A DNA stretch of 64,000 bases from Nitrosomonas sp. Lineage in GTDB: Bacteria; Pseudomonadota; Gammaproteobacteria; Burkholderiales; Nitrosomonadaceae. Location: assembly GCF_024282095.1 (NCBI RefSeq), contig NZ_JAMWZS010000002.1, forward strand, positions 1-64,000. The letters are read 5' to 3'. Below, piece after piece: positions 1 through 7,535 of the stretch. The first letter of the stretch is position 1. Each line of letters begins with the position of its first letter. The notes beneath the pieces were generated by a model. That model saw only the letters and a list, made by a program, of their open reading frames with translations, had not been told where the DNA came from and ran no database searches. A program made the position numbers and the translations under genes.

Positions 1-77
1 CGGCTTAAGGTGCACGCCTGGAAAGCGTGTGTACGGCTCAAACCGTACCGCGGGTTCGAATCCCGCCTTCTCCGCCA
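1..77 (+). tRNA. tRNA-Ser (anticodon GGA), 5' end cut by window edge
   Basis: The anticodon arm pairs CACGC with GCGTG around a CTGGAAA loop, which gives anticodon GGA for serine. A long variable arm (GTACGG / CCGTAC) follows, as in class II tRNAs. The T arm is GCGGGTTCGAATCCCGC and a CCA end is encoded at 75-77. The acceptor 5' strand and most of the D arm lie outside the window. tRNA-Ser genes are common integration sites, and accessory DNA starts right after this one. I found no second copy of its 3' end in the window to mark the far side of an island. Confidence 0.93.
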
Positions 78-283
78 TGGATCTATGATTCATGCTGGCT
101 GCAAGCGTATGACAGTTAAATTACCATCAATTACCCCATCAAATAAATTTTGATTCAACTTGTGATCCCCCATAGTCTTGCCGCGAGAATAGGTGCAGGG
201 CGCACGGAGCAAATTTATTTAACAAATTTTGATCATTTAGTTTTTATCTCAAAACCCTTCACTTCCCTAATAGTTTAATTATT

Positions 284-625
284 TCATAACACACAGACCA
301 ACTCTTCCCAGTTCGTATTGTAATTAGGACTCTTGTTACCCTGCTTCATCTTCCAGGACTGCCTAAAACCTTCGGATGCCAATTTTAAAGTGCCTCGACC
401 CATACGAGCATTGATTTGACCCATGATGTTCATTAATTTGCCAGATTGATTATCTGCTGCTGATACCGAACCAAAGAGATCCAGTTGCCGGTATTGCCTG
501 GGTACCTGTTCAGACAACATCACACCCGCTTTCTGATATTTGTAGCCACGGCGGTAAATTTTTCGTAGACCCCATAAAGCAACTGAACTGTTAACAACAA
601 ATAGGAATGTTCGTTTTTGTGGCAA
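284..625 (-). pseudogene. umuC remnant (C-terminal DUF4113 region of DNA polymerase V subunit)
   Basis: From about residue 20 to the end this 113-residue ORF matches the C-terminal tail of UmuC-type Y-family polymerases: YKYQKAGVML, then QLDLFG, then LMNIMGQINARMGRGTLKLA, then SPNYNTNWEEL. The polymerase palm and finger domains, which should precede it, are absent. The first about 17 residues do not look like UmuC and probably come from a new junction. No umuD is seen. It is best read as the 3' stump of a deleted error-prone polymerase gene left beside the tRNA-Ser. Confidence 0.8.
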
Positions 626-894
626 ATAAATTGTCCGCTTTTAATTAAAACGCAGTGAACCCGTATTGCGGTTCATTGCGAAGCTGAGGCGGCGGATTTA
701 CGCACCAGCTTTTCATTTTTTTATTCCCTGTCCTGTTTCGTCAAGAATGGTAATTTACCGTGGCCTCTACAAGACTGCTAGATTGTCATTTCAATAGCAT
801 ACCATCCACTTGTACTGTGTAACTCAAGGTAGTTATCCGCCATTCTAAAATCCAAGCGGGCTTATCAGACTATCGCCAATCTTATTGACTTGAA

Positions 895-2217
895 TTAGAA
901 AGGAATCGTAGCATCCAGCGAGAACAGAAATTGATCCTTTCTGCCATCAAACGGGCGGAATGCCATATCGATGCCGTCTGCCCTGTCGTAGCGAATGTTT
1001 TTACGGATACTGATATTGCGCATCGGTTTCCAGTCAATTTTCAATCTCTTAGCTGGTTTCCAGTTGATGCCCAGCGTGACTGCGTAATAATCTGCAGGTG
1101 CACTGATAAATGGTATGTTGCCTGCATAGCTAACCCCTTTGTTATTCAGAGCCGAAAGTATCCGGTAGGGTGAGAAAACACGCCAGCCATTCCGGTCGTG
1201 AAATCGTTCAGCACGTATGCCTATGGATAAATCACGGAAAAGATCATATGTCAGGTGCGTATTGATGCTATACCAGGCTGCATTTTGAATTCCTCCGGGC
1301 AGGTTAATGTTGCTTGCCCAGCCATGAGTATGGTGCAAGACCCAATGAGTCTTGGGTGTGATCCAATGTTGCAGGACAGTGCTGTACATTATCCAGGGTT
1401 CATTGACTGCTGTTTGTCCGTACGTTCCACCCAGTGCTACCGAGGTTTTTTGATCATTACTGTTCCAGCGAATATTGGCTAATCCTCCCCAGTTATCTAA
1501 TTGTTTATCAAAACCGCCATCCCAGCCTCCGGTCGCGCTGCCCGTGGTTGCGCCACCTTGAACTGCCCAATTTTGATTGATTGTATAACTGCCTAAGAAA
1601 CCTGTGTGCGTGAACGGTTCGCCACTGTTAAGAATATAAGCGCGGGTGTAAAAGAAGTTATCGGGAGCAGGGACAGTTTCATAGCCCAGCGGTGAATAAA
1701 AATGACCGGCTTTAATATTGAGACCATTTCCGACCGGCAGGTAAGTTTCAAGGTAGGCTTGAGGAAGTGCAATCCCATAAGTACGGGTCGATTTACAACA
1801 CAAATTGAGATCCCAGTTACCCCTGTCCGATGGTTCACCGGTATTCTCATCGAAGGCTGATATACCAAAAGCCTGTGCATAGATGGCATCTGTTCCAAAT
1901 AAGAAGTCGAAACGACCGCCAATATCCCATTTTTTGCCTTCCGATTCCACGTTACGCTGTAAAAATAGATTGAGCTGATTTAACTGAAATCGATTGGCGC
2001 GATCCGCAAACGTAACGGCACCATTGAAACCGTCCGAAGGATTATTGGCATTGTATGTCGCGCCACCGTTGATCCAACCACCCAATTCCAAACCACTTTC
2101 CTTGAACAGGTTTGTCATGTTATTCGCATGTACACTACTCAAATTCAATAGAATCGAAAACAGAGTCCCTGTCCAAATGTATAGCGTTTGATTATTTTTT
2201 TTTGCTGTATGGTTCAT
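895..2217 (-). CDS. Outer-membrane beta-barrel porin, OmpL/BBP2-like, paralogue 1
   Basis: The protein has about 440 residues, a signal peptide ending near SSVHA, alternating hydrophobic beta strands and a C-terminal phenylalanine typical of outer-membrane barrels. It belongs with the putative beta-barrel porin-2 (OmpL-like) family by overall pattern: GGWINGGATYN near the N-terminus, FADRANRFQLNQLNLFLQR, then DFLFGTDAIY, PQAYLE, GHFYSPLGYETVPAPDNFF and GEPFTHTG. A conserved CC pair (NLCC) is shared with paralogues at 12756 and 14996. The ATG at 2217 is preferred over the upstream TTG at 2238 because it leads directly into the signal peptide. Substrate unknown. A shared direct-repeat motif lies 60 bp upstream. 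Confidence 0.85.
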   Translation of the reverse strand: MNHTAKKNNQTLYIWTGTLFSILLNLSSVHANNMTNLFKESGLELGGWINGGATYNANNPSDGFNGAVTFADRANRFQLNQLNLFLQRNVESEGKKWDIGGRFDFLFGTDAIYAQAFGISAFDENTGEPSDRGNWDLNLCCKSTRTYGIALPQAYLETYLPVGNGLNIKAGHFYSPLGYETVPAPDNFFYTRAYILNSGEPFTHTGFLGSYTINQNWAVQGGATTGSATGGWDGGFDKQLDNWGGLANIRWNSNDQKTSVALGGTYGQTAVNEPWIMYSTVLQHWITPKTHWVLHHTHGWASNINLPGGIQNAAWYSINTHLTYDLFRDLSIGIRAERFHDRNGWRVFSPYRILSALNNKGVSYAGNIPFISAPADYYAVTLGINWKPAKRLKIDWKPMRNISIRKNIRYDRADGIDMAFRPFDGRKDQFLFSLDATIPF

Positions 2218-2277
2218 TTTTCTAAATTCTCTTTTCAAAGTGGATCGTACCTTATCTCAGTCAAGACAATGGCGCAT

Positions 2278-2317
2278 ACCGGGAAAACCATTATTCTTTA
2301 ATAAGAGAAACTATTAG
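2278..2317 (-). promoter_or_regulatory. Tandem 23-bp-period operator-like motif upstream of porin 1
   Basis: On the plus strand GGGAAAACCATT (2281-2292) is followed by GAGAAACTATT (2305-2315); the two ATT ends are exactly 23 bp apart. The same pair with the same spacing occurs at 3071-3111 and 14681-14720, each about 60 bp before the ATG of an exported-protein gene on the minus strand. Surrounding intergenic sequence is not conserved, so the motif looks selected. It could be a two-turn operator or part of the promoter. Confidence 0.6.
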
Positions 2318-2423
2318 AGACGCATTCCACTTTATAGAAGAATTTATGATTATTTAGATAGAATGAAGCAACTAACTTGTGCGGTCTACGAATGCTTTTT
2401 TTGTAAAAGTCACTGCAGGGAAA

Positions 2424-2456
2424 GCAAAACGCCCAGGGTCAGAAAACCGAGGGCGC
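2424..2456 (-). terminator. Possible terminator of lipoprotein 1
   Basis: Read on the minus strand, CGCCC and GGGCG arms enclose a 15-nt interior and are followed by TTTTG. It lies 95 bp after the lipoprotein stop codon. The stem is short, so this is a weak call. Confidence 0.35.
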
Positions 2457-2550
2457 TTTGAAGAGGTGGTGTTGGGAATCAAATAATTCTTACTGGATTC
2501 TTATTACCTATAAAACCAAGATCCTTATCTTCATTGGATTTCTAGGCGTT

Positions 2551-3009
2551 TCACAAGTTGTTTGAGTTCGAATCTTGCTTAGTCTTGATTGTACGGTTGC
2601 CTTGTTGATCAGGAATTTCTGTCGGCTTGGCATATTCGCGTCGCATTAATTCTGCCGCTATCTTTCGATGAAAATGAGCCTGTTTTTGTGCTTCTTGTGC
2701 AGCTTGCTCATAATAACGTAAATTGCCCGTGGCATGTGATTGGAAATCCTGCCCTCCTCGCCCATAGTATTGGCTTTTATCTTCATAGTGTTGCAAGGCT
2801 CTCTTTTTTTCTGCAGCTTTTGTGGCCATTTCTTTGGCTACATCGTCATAGTAATTAGCCAACTTATCATGATCGCTATAAGTTTTTGCATTCTGTGCCA
2901 GCTTTCTACCATCATCAATTTGTGCTTCTAGTGGACCCAGTTGTGCACACGCGACCAATAGAGAAAGCAAAGGTAAAACCACAAGATATTTTCTCAGTTT
3001 TATGCTCAT
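2551..3009 (-). CDS. Small lipoprotein, YYGR-x-G family, member 1
   Basis: No known family recognised. The 152-residue product starts with a lipoprotein signal (LLSLLVACAQ, lipobox LVAC), so it is probably membrane-anchored in the envelope. The mature part is mostly charged and helical. It aligns without gaps to the proteins at 14192 and 53303 through the positions DH, YY, AK, Y, S, YYGR, G, D, H, then HRK near the end (about 75 residues in all). The C-terminus is an extra polar tail. The ATG at 3009 is chosen because it opens the signal peptide; the longer reading frame adds an unlikely hydrophobic leader. The gene is followed by porin 1 in the same direction but has its own upstream motif. 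Confidence 0.75.
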   Translation of the reverse strand: MSIKLRKYLVVLPLLSLLVACAQLGPLEAQIDDGRKLAQNAKTYSDHDKLANYYDDVAKEMATKAAEKKRALQHYEDKSQYYGRGGQDFQSHATGNLRYYEQAAQEAQKQAHFHRKIAAELMRREYAKPTEIPDQQGNRTIKTKQDSNSNNL

Positions 3010-3070
3010 GATAGTAACTCCAAGTAGAACGACATGGGAGCATATTATCTGAGTCAATAGAGCCATGGAT

Positions 3071-3111
3071 ATTGGGGAAACTATTGTTCTTTTCTAAGGA
3101 AAACTATTAAG
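3071..3111 (-). promoter_or_regulatory. Tandem 23-bp-period operator-like motif upstream of lipoprotein 1
   Basis: The plus strand shows GGGGAAACTATT (3074-3085) and GGAAAACTATT (3098-3108), ATT ends 23 bp apart, the same layout as at 2278 and 14681. The motif begins 61 bp before the chosen ATG at 3009. Confidence 0.6.
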
Positions 3112-3190
3112 AAACATTCTGCTTGGTAATGTGACTATGGCTACTTTGTATTGATAAACAGGACATTCTTAGCTTCTTACCAAAAATCTG

Positions 3191-3215
3191 TGAAGTGGTC
3201 CCCTACAACTGTACA
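3191..3215. repeat. IS3 terminal inverted repeat (3' end of element)
   Basis: Starts TGAAGTGGTCC and ends CTGTACA; pairs with 4431-4455 at 21 of 25 positions. Confidence 0.8.
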
Positions 3216-3259
3216 ACCTGAAAGTAGAATTAAGCTCTGCCATGGGTAGTTAATCAAGC

Positions 3260-4090
3260 TCAGGCAGCCTGATGAATTGCTTGAAATTGATAGTAAACCT
3301 CATTGGGAGTTTGGTTATCAAGACTTTGATGAAAACGTTCCTGATTGTACCAGTCAAACCACTGAGTCAAACTTTTCCTTACCTCCTTTAAGTCACTAAA
3401 TGCCCTGGTGTATAAGAACTCATACTTTACTGTACGCCATAGCCGTTCAACAAAAATATTATCCTGATAACAACCCTTTCCATCCATGCTGACCTGAACA
3501 TCGTGATTTCTCAAAACAGCAATCCATGCTTCGCTGGTGAATTGAGCACCCTGATCGGTATTGAATATCTGCGGACAGCCGTGATCTTGAATAGCAGCCT
3601 CCAATGCCTGAACGCAGAAATCCGCATTCATCGTGTTGGATAAGCGCCAGCTCAGTACTTTACGGGAATGCCAGTCCATGATGGCAACCAAATAGCCAAA
3701 GCCTTTCTCCATCGGTACATAGGTAATATCAGCAGCCCAGACTTGATTGGGTCGATTGATTACCTTACCTTTGAGCAGATAAGGATATATTTTGTGTTGT
3801 TTGGCTGGAATACTGGTTCCCGGTTTGGGCGCGGTGCTGATAATGCCCAGAGTCTTCATCATGGATGCTGCTTTCTTGCGACCGATCAGTATTCCCTGAC
3901 GCAAAAACCACGTGGCGTAGCTGCGTGATCCATATTGCGGTGTTTTTAGGTATTGCTCATCCATTTTTCGTAGCAAAGTCAGTTCCGCGTCAGTAGCTGG
4001 TTGTGGCTGATAATAATAAGTCGAGCGCGCCAAACCTAGTAAGTGGCATTGGCGAACACGACTTGGTTTGTCGTTAAGCTCAATCATCAT
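3260..4090 (-). CDS. IS3-family transposase OrfB (DDE integrase domain)
   Basis: A 276-residue DDE-type transposase of the IS3 group, acting on the ends of its own element. An HTH_21-like N-terminal part (SRVRQCHLLGLARSTYYYQ) is followed by the rve core. The catalytic acidic residues are visible in WAADITYVPM, FNTDQGAQFTS and DNIFVERLWRTVKYE, giving the D, D(about 60), E(35) pattern. The C-terminal YNQERFHQSLDNQTPNEVYY is typical. The reading frame continues upstream of its ATG into OrfA sequence in the -1 frame, so the active product is probably an OrfAB frameshift fusion. Confidence 0.92.
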   Translation of the reverse strand: MMIELNDKPSRVRQCHLLGLARSTYYYQPQPATDAELTLLRKMDEQYLKTPQYGSRSYATWFLRQGILIGRKKAASMMKTLGIISTAPKPGTSIPAKQHKIYPYLLKGKVINRPNQVWAADITYVPMEKGFGYLVAIMDWHSRKVLSWRLSNTMNADFCVQALEAAIQDHGCPQIFNTDQGAQFTSEAWIAVLRNHDVQVSMDGKGCYQDNIFVERLWRTVKYEFLYTRAFSDLKEVRKSLTQWFDWYNQERFHQSLDNQTPNEVYYQFQAIHQAA

Positions 4091-4107
4091 CTTGCGTTCC
4101 GTTGTGC

Positions 4108-4389
4108 TTAATGATCGAGCTTTCTGGCTAAAAAATCGCGTTCTACCGTCAGTTGCCCTATGACACGATGTAAATCGTCTGTGGTTTGTCCGCTTGCTTT
4201 GCCAGCACTGTTGTTCTTGGAAAACAACTCGGCCGCTTGTTCTATGAGTTGCCGTTTCCAGCTATTGATCTGCGTGGGATGTATCCCATAACGTGCTGCC
4301 AGTTGCGCAATGGTTTCATCTCCCCGTATCGCCGCCAGCGCTACTTTCGCCTTGAATTCACTGGAATATTGTGTGCGTTTCTTGCTCAT
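4108..4389 (-). CDS. IS3-family transposase OrfA (helix-turn-helix)
   Basis: A protein of about 93 residues with an HTH_8-type DNA-binding domain (YSSEFKAKVALAAIRGDETI, then LAARYGIHPTQINSWKRQL) and a C-terminal heptad stretch ending VERDFLARKLDH. It ends 17 bp before OrfB. The ATG at 4389 (MSKKRTQYS) is chosen; an upstream in-frame start at 4428 would begin inside the terminal repeat zone. A T6 run near the end (CGATTTTTTAGCC) is a possible frameshift site. Confidence 0.9.
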   Translation of the reverse strand: MSKKRTQYSSEFKAKVALAAIRGDETIAQLAARYGIHPTQINSWKRQLIEQAAELFSKNNSAGKASGQTTDDLHRVIGQLTVERDFLARKLDH

Positions 4390-4430
4390 GATTATGATCC
4401 TCGGATTGTCCATAGCAGAGCTTAACAACC

Positions 4431-4455
4431 TGTACAGTTTTGCGGTACCACTTCA
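4431..4455. repeat. IS3 terminal inverted repeat (5' end of element)
   Basis: Reverse complement begins TGAAGTGGTACC and ends CTGTACA; pairs with 3191-3215. Confidence 0.8.
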
Positions 4456-4505
4456 TGTAAATAGCTATTAATTACGTTTCATAAGCATTAGGTCTGAAGC
4501 CAGAC

Positions 4506-5417
4506 CTATTTTAAAGATTGATCCCAGTAAGGCATATCACCGACGTGTTCTGTCAGGAAATTAATAAAAGAGCTTATCTTTTTCGGCAAATGTCTACTTG
4601 GAAGATAGCACGCATAAATATGACGCTCTACCGATAGGTATTCTGGAAGCGCCGCCTGAAGCCGGCCTTTTTGCAATTCCATGCCAATAGTATAGGTGGG
4701 CAACAAAGCGATTCCTAATCCATGGAGAGCTGCTTGTGCAAGCGCGTCATTATCATTGATACGCAAGGTCCCTGTTACTGGAACCTTGATCTTGCCTCCC
4801 GGCCCGATGAAGCGCCAGTAGCCTTGTTCAGCCGAGAGCGCACAATCGAGACAGTTATGTTTCACCAGATCTTCTGGTGTTTGCGGCACCCCCCATTGTT
4901 GGAAGTACTGCGGGGTTGCACACAATATGCGGCGCACAGGCGCAATCTTACGAGCTACTAGATTGGGATCAGGCTCGTTTGTCACACGAATTTGCACATC
5001 ATATCCTTCTTCGATCAAGTCACCTGGACGATCGGTAATGGTCAAATCAACTTTTATTTTAGGGTAACGAGCAAGAAAACAAGGAAGTGCAGGAGCGACA
5101 TGGCGCGTGCCAAAAGAGCTGGGCACACTCACTTTCAGTGTTCCGCGCGGTTCAGCATGAAGGCTACTCACTACTTGCTCGGCATGTTCAGCCTCTGCCA
5201 GGATACGTGCTACATGCTCTGAAAGCGCGATACCTGTCTCCGTCAAACTAAGATGTCGAGTACTGCGGAGAAGTAATCGTGTACTCAGATTCTTCTCAAG
5301 TTTAGCGACGGCTTTACTGACCGCTGCACGAGAGATATCCATACGACGCGCCGCTTCCGCAAAACTGCCTGCTTCCACGACGCGTGCAAAAATGATGAAA
5401 AGGTTAAGATCTTGCAT
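4506..5417 (-). CDS. LysR-family transcriptional regulator
   Basis: This 303-residue protein has the LysR layout: an N-terminal winged helix-turn-helix (residues about 1-60, with AGSFAEAARRMDISRAAVSK and LEKNLSTRLLLRSTR) and a periplasmic-binding-like effector domain to the end. LysR proteins bind DNA as tetramers and usually act on a divergent neighbour. The divergent neighbour here is the decayed small membrane-protein pair at 5755, so its real target is unclear. The ATG at 5417 (MQDLNLF) is chosen over the frame's longer start at 5480, since LysR proteins begin at this point. The IS3 element ends 51 bp after its stop codon. Effector unknown. Confidence 0.88.
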   Translation of the reverse strand: MQDLNLFIIFARVVEAGSFAEAARRMDISRAAVSKAVAKLEKNLSTRLLLRSTRHLSLTETGIALSEHVARILAEAEHAEQVVSSLHAEPRGTLKVSVPSSFGTRHVAPALPCFLARYPKIKVDLTITDRPGDLIEEGYDVQIRVTNEPDPNLVARKIAPVRRILCATPQYFQQWGVPQTPEDLVKHNCLDCALSAEQGYWRFIGPGGKIKVPVTGTLRINDNDALAQAALHGLGIALLPTYTIGMELQKGRLQAALPEYLSVERHIYACYLPSRHLPKKISSFINFLTEHVGDMPYWDQSLK

Positions 5418-5754
5418 GATGCAATTGTATCTAATATGGAAACGAAATGTTTCATTTTTTGGTACTTCCCTCCGATCCACTCTCTCTATATTATCTCTTC
5501 CAAGGTGAGATATTTATATTAGATGCCGCAAAGAAATTATGGTTATTTATTGTAACTAAAAGACTAATATTTATATTAACCTTAATTAGCGCGTTCTTAT
5601 TCACTTAAAGTGAGATACTTCCGGTTGGTCAATGAAGGATCTTATTGTCAACCTGAGAGAGCGTTTCATTAATAGGGTTATTTTTACAAGTCAGATGCAC
5701 ATTCTTTACTACTTGTATAAATAATCAACAAATGTACTACAAGGAGTAGAACTT
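5418..5754. other. AT-rich divergent intergenic region
   Basis: About 340 bp between the LysR gene and the small membrane-protein gene. It should hold divergent promoters and a LysR site, but I cannot assign boxes with confidence. An AAGGAG ribosome binding site lies just before 5755. Confidence 0.4.
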
Positions 5755-6094
5755 ATGGAAACCAAAGAGTTATTTAAATCACCCCAGTTATTTGTAGTTT
5801 ATGCAATCACTATCCTTTATACCATTACGTTTTATTTGGCGGCAGTCATAGCGCCATCTACTGATAATGCAGTATGGGGCCTACAAGGCATAAATCAGGT
5901 TGCCAAGCTAGAAACGAATGGTCTTAATCATCCTCAAGTAGTACGGAATAATAGTTCGGGTTAAACCTGATAAAGATCGTGCCCCCGTTTTTGTAATCAA
6001 GCAAATCATTGCAAGGGAACAAAAAGCATCAGCGGGGGCATTTGAACAAAAATATGCGGTCAAGGAAAACAACGCAAATGATTACAAGGAGTAA
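5755..6094 (+). pseudogene. Small membrane-protein gene, probably frameshifted (copy 1 of a tandem pair)
   Basis: Family not recognised. The first frame encodes 69 residues with one hydrophobic helix (about residues 14-33, LFVVYAITILYTITFYLAAV) and stops at 5962-5964. The +1 frame is then open from 5942 to a TAA at 6092-6094 and encodes a credible charged tail containing VKPDKDRAPVFVIKQII and AGAFEQKYAVKENN. I infer one ancestral gene of about 112 codons broken by a single-base indel near 5935-5960. A strong AAGGAG site precedes the ATG. The inferred stop sits just after the ribosome binding site of the next copy at 6100, as in a tight operon. If the frameshift is not real, the gene is 5755-5964 alone. 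Confidence 0.5.
5980..6040. repeat. Inverted repeat TGCCCCCG / CGGGGGCA
   Basis: Perfect 8-bp arms at 5980-5987 and 6033-6040, 45 bp apart. It lies within the proposed frameshifted tail of the gene at 5755, so it may simply be coding sequence. Confidence 0.4.
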
Positions 6095-6099
6095 AATTT

Positions 6100-6284
6100 A
6101 TGAAGATCAGAGACCTATTAAAAAAACCTCAGTTATTTGAAGTTTATGCAATTACTATTTATTTTACAGTCACGTTCTGTTTAATTCTTTTTTACAGTTA
6201 TGTTCTGTTTAATTCTCTTTAGCGGCAGTTATAACAGCTTCTACTGATAATGCATTTGGAGCCCACAAGGCATATACCAGGTTG
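6100..6284 (+). pseudogene. Decayed second copy of the small membrane-protein gene
   Basis: From its AAGGAG site and ATG onward this stretch is clearly similar to 5755-5900 at both DNA and protein level (LLKKPQLFEVYAITIYF against LFKSPQLFVVYAITILY). An internal tandem duplication of 27-28 bp (6166-6193 and 6194-6220, both containing GTTCTGTTTAATTCT) brings in a TAG after 41 codons. Homology to copy 1 continues after the stop (CTACTGATAATGCA, then ACAAGGCATA) to about 6284. The copy cannot make the full protein. Confidence 0.65.
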
Positions 6285-6456
6285 TTCTGACCCAATCTTC
6301 GCGGAAACCGGACATATGGAACCACCGTATCCGGCTCGACTTCCCTACGTCAAATCAGTGCATATTAGAGCACCGATACAGTTTTGAAATCCACTTTTGC
6401 GAGCAGTGAAATGGGTTGAGAATGATCAAAAATCATTGCCATGTTCTACAAATACC

Positions 6457-6804
6457 ATGAGCGCTATCAAAATTAAACGGGTATACGAAAAGGCTGCGAA
6501 AGATGAATACAGGATCTTGGTGGATAGATTGTGGCCTCGAGGATTGACTAAAGAACAAGCAGCAATTGATTTGTGGCTAAAAGAGATTGCACCTTCGTCG
6601 GAATTACGTAAGTGGTTTGGGCATGATCCAGAAAAATTCCTTGAATTTCGCACTCACTATGTTGCAGAACTTACACAAAATCCTGCTGCAGCAATTATTT
6701 CAAACTTATTAATCGAACATAAGAATGTAGCCTTGGTATATGCAGCTAAAAGCGAGGATATTAATCATGCGGCCGTGCTTAAAGAATTTATGGAATCAAT
6801 GTAG
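6457..6804 (+). CDS. DUF488 family protein
   Basis: A 115-residue cytosolic protein of the DUF488 family, whose function is not settled. The family signature is clear: KIKRVYEKAAKDEYRILVDR, then LWPRGLTKEQAAIDLWLKEI, APSSELRKWFGHDP and a C-terminal VALVYAAKSEDINHAAVLKE. The ATG at 6457 is chosen because the family begins with this I-K-R-V-Y strand; the reading frame extends further upstream without similarity. It stands alone between decayed genes. Confidence 0.85.
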   Translation: MSAIKIKRVYEKAAKDEYRILVDRLWPRGLTKEQAAIDLWLKEIAPSSELRKWFGHDPEKFLEFRTHYVAELTQNPAAAIISNLLIEHKNVALVYAAKSEDINHAAVLKEFMESM

Positions 6805-6956
6805 AAGATGCCAGTTTCGTACATCAGTTATGTGCCTTATCGCTGATCATAATTGCCCAACAAAGAGGTATCACCTCATGGTTTCCTGAATACACACCAA
6901 GAAGTATTAATAATCATCGACTTGTTATCTAAAAACCTCACAAGCCACTGAAAAAA

Positions 6957-7520
6957 TTATCGAGTAGGCGGTGGTGGCGGTGGATTACCCGGCGGGGGCG
7001 GGGGCGGGGGTGGTGGTAGAGTAGAGCTCGCTGGCGGCGTTGAAATTCTTCGATTGCGGCCATCATAAACAGCGGATGGATCCCTGGTGACGTTACCCGA
7101 AACGGGAACAGTATGGCCTTTCGCATACATGCAAGGAATATAGCTGTTGTCATATCTTTGTTGACTGATATTTCCTGAAGATGTGGCATTGCTTGTTCCA
7201 AACAGTGCGCCTGCTAAAAGACCTAAACCAGCACCTATGGCAGCACCCTCTCCACCACCTATAGCAGCGCCTGCGGCAGCACCAAGCCCGGCTCCAATGG
7301 CGGCACCTTCTACACCGCTCGTCCGGGAGGATTGTCGAGGAGTATTGCCTTCAATCTGTTGATAAGCGTATTCTTTGCATTCGCTGTCATCTTGACGAAA
7401 CTGATCAAAGCTTTTACCAGAACCGGGTAATGCCATCACACTGGGGCCTGTTGGCAGATTTACACAGGCGCTCAATATACAAGCGATCAGTAATATGGAT
7501 AATCTTCTCATTATTAGCAT
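6957..7520 (-). CDS. Lipoprotein with glycine-zipper and polyproline tail
   Basis: A 187-residue exported protein. Its lipoprotein signal ends in ILSACVN (lipobox LSAC). Residues about 69-112 form a glycine-zipper segment (alternating EGAAIGAGLGAAAGAAIGGG and a second GEGAAIGAGLGLLAGALFG), which in related envelope proteins inserts in or crosses a membrane. The last about 25 residues are nearly all proline (runs of 9 and 6). Two cysteines in the mature part (SECKEY and IPCMYA) could pair. The start at 7520 is supported by AAAGG six bases upstream. It lies 15 bp downstream of the gene at 7536 and is probably cotranscribed with it. Role unknown. Confidence 0.75.
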   Translation of the reverse strand: MLIMRRLSILLIACILSACVNLPTGPSVMALPGSGKSFDQFRQDDSECKEYAYQQIEGNTPRQSSRTSGVEGAAIGAGLGAAAGAAIGGGEGAAIGAGLGLLAGALFGTSNATSSGNISQQRYDNSYIPCMYAKGHTVPVSGNVTRDPSAVYDGRNRRISTPPASSTLPPPPPPPPPGNPPPPPPTR

Positions 7521-7535
7521 GTTTACCTTTATTCG

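Larger units (their letters stand above)
2239..2550. other. Intergenic stretch between lipoprotein 1 and porin 1
   Basis: About 310 bp without a credible gene. It holds the operator-like motif at 2278-2317 and a GC-rich hairpin near 2424-2456. Nothing else recognisable. Confidence 0.6.
3191..4455 (-). mobile_element. IS3-family insertion sequence (about 1265 bp)
   Basis: Two overlapping-frame transposase genes lie between imperfect terminal inverted repeats. The left end (3191-3215) begins TGAAGTGGT and the reverse complement of the right end (4431-4455) also begins TGAAGTGGT; 21 of 25 positions match. The ends are TGA...TCA as usual in IS3 elements. No clear direct target duplication is visible (CTG on the left, TGT on the right), which may mean later recombination. 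Both ORFs look intact, so the copy may be active. Confidence 0.88.

Noticed and set aside
1..77. Attachment-site pair for an island at tRNA-Ser
   Set aside because: No second copy of the tRNA 3' end was found in the window, and no integrase is present apart from XerD, which looks chromosomal.
3185..4460. Direct target-site duplication of the IS3 element
   Set aside because: The three bases on each side (CTG and TGT) do not match; no longer repeat is visible.
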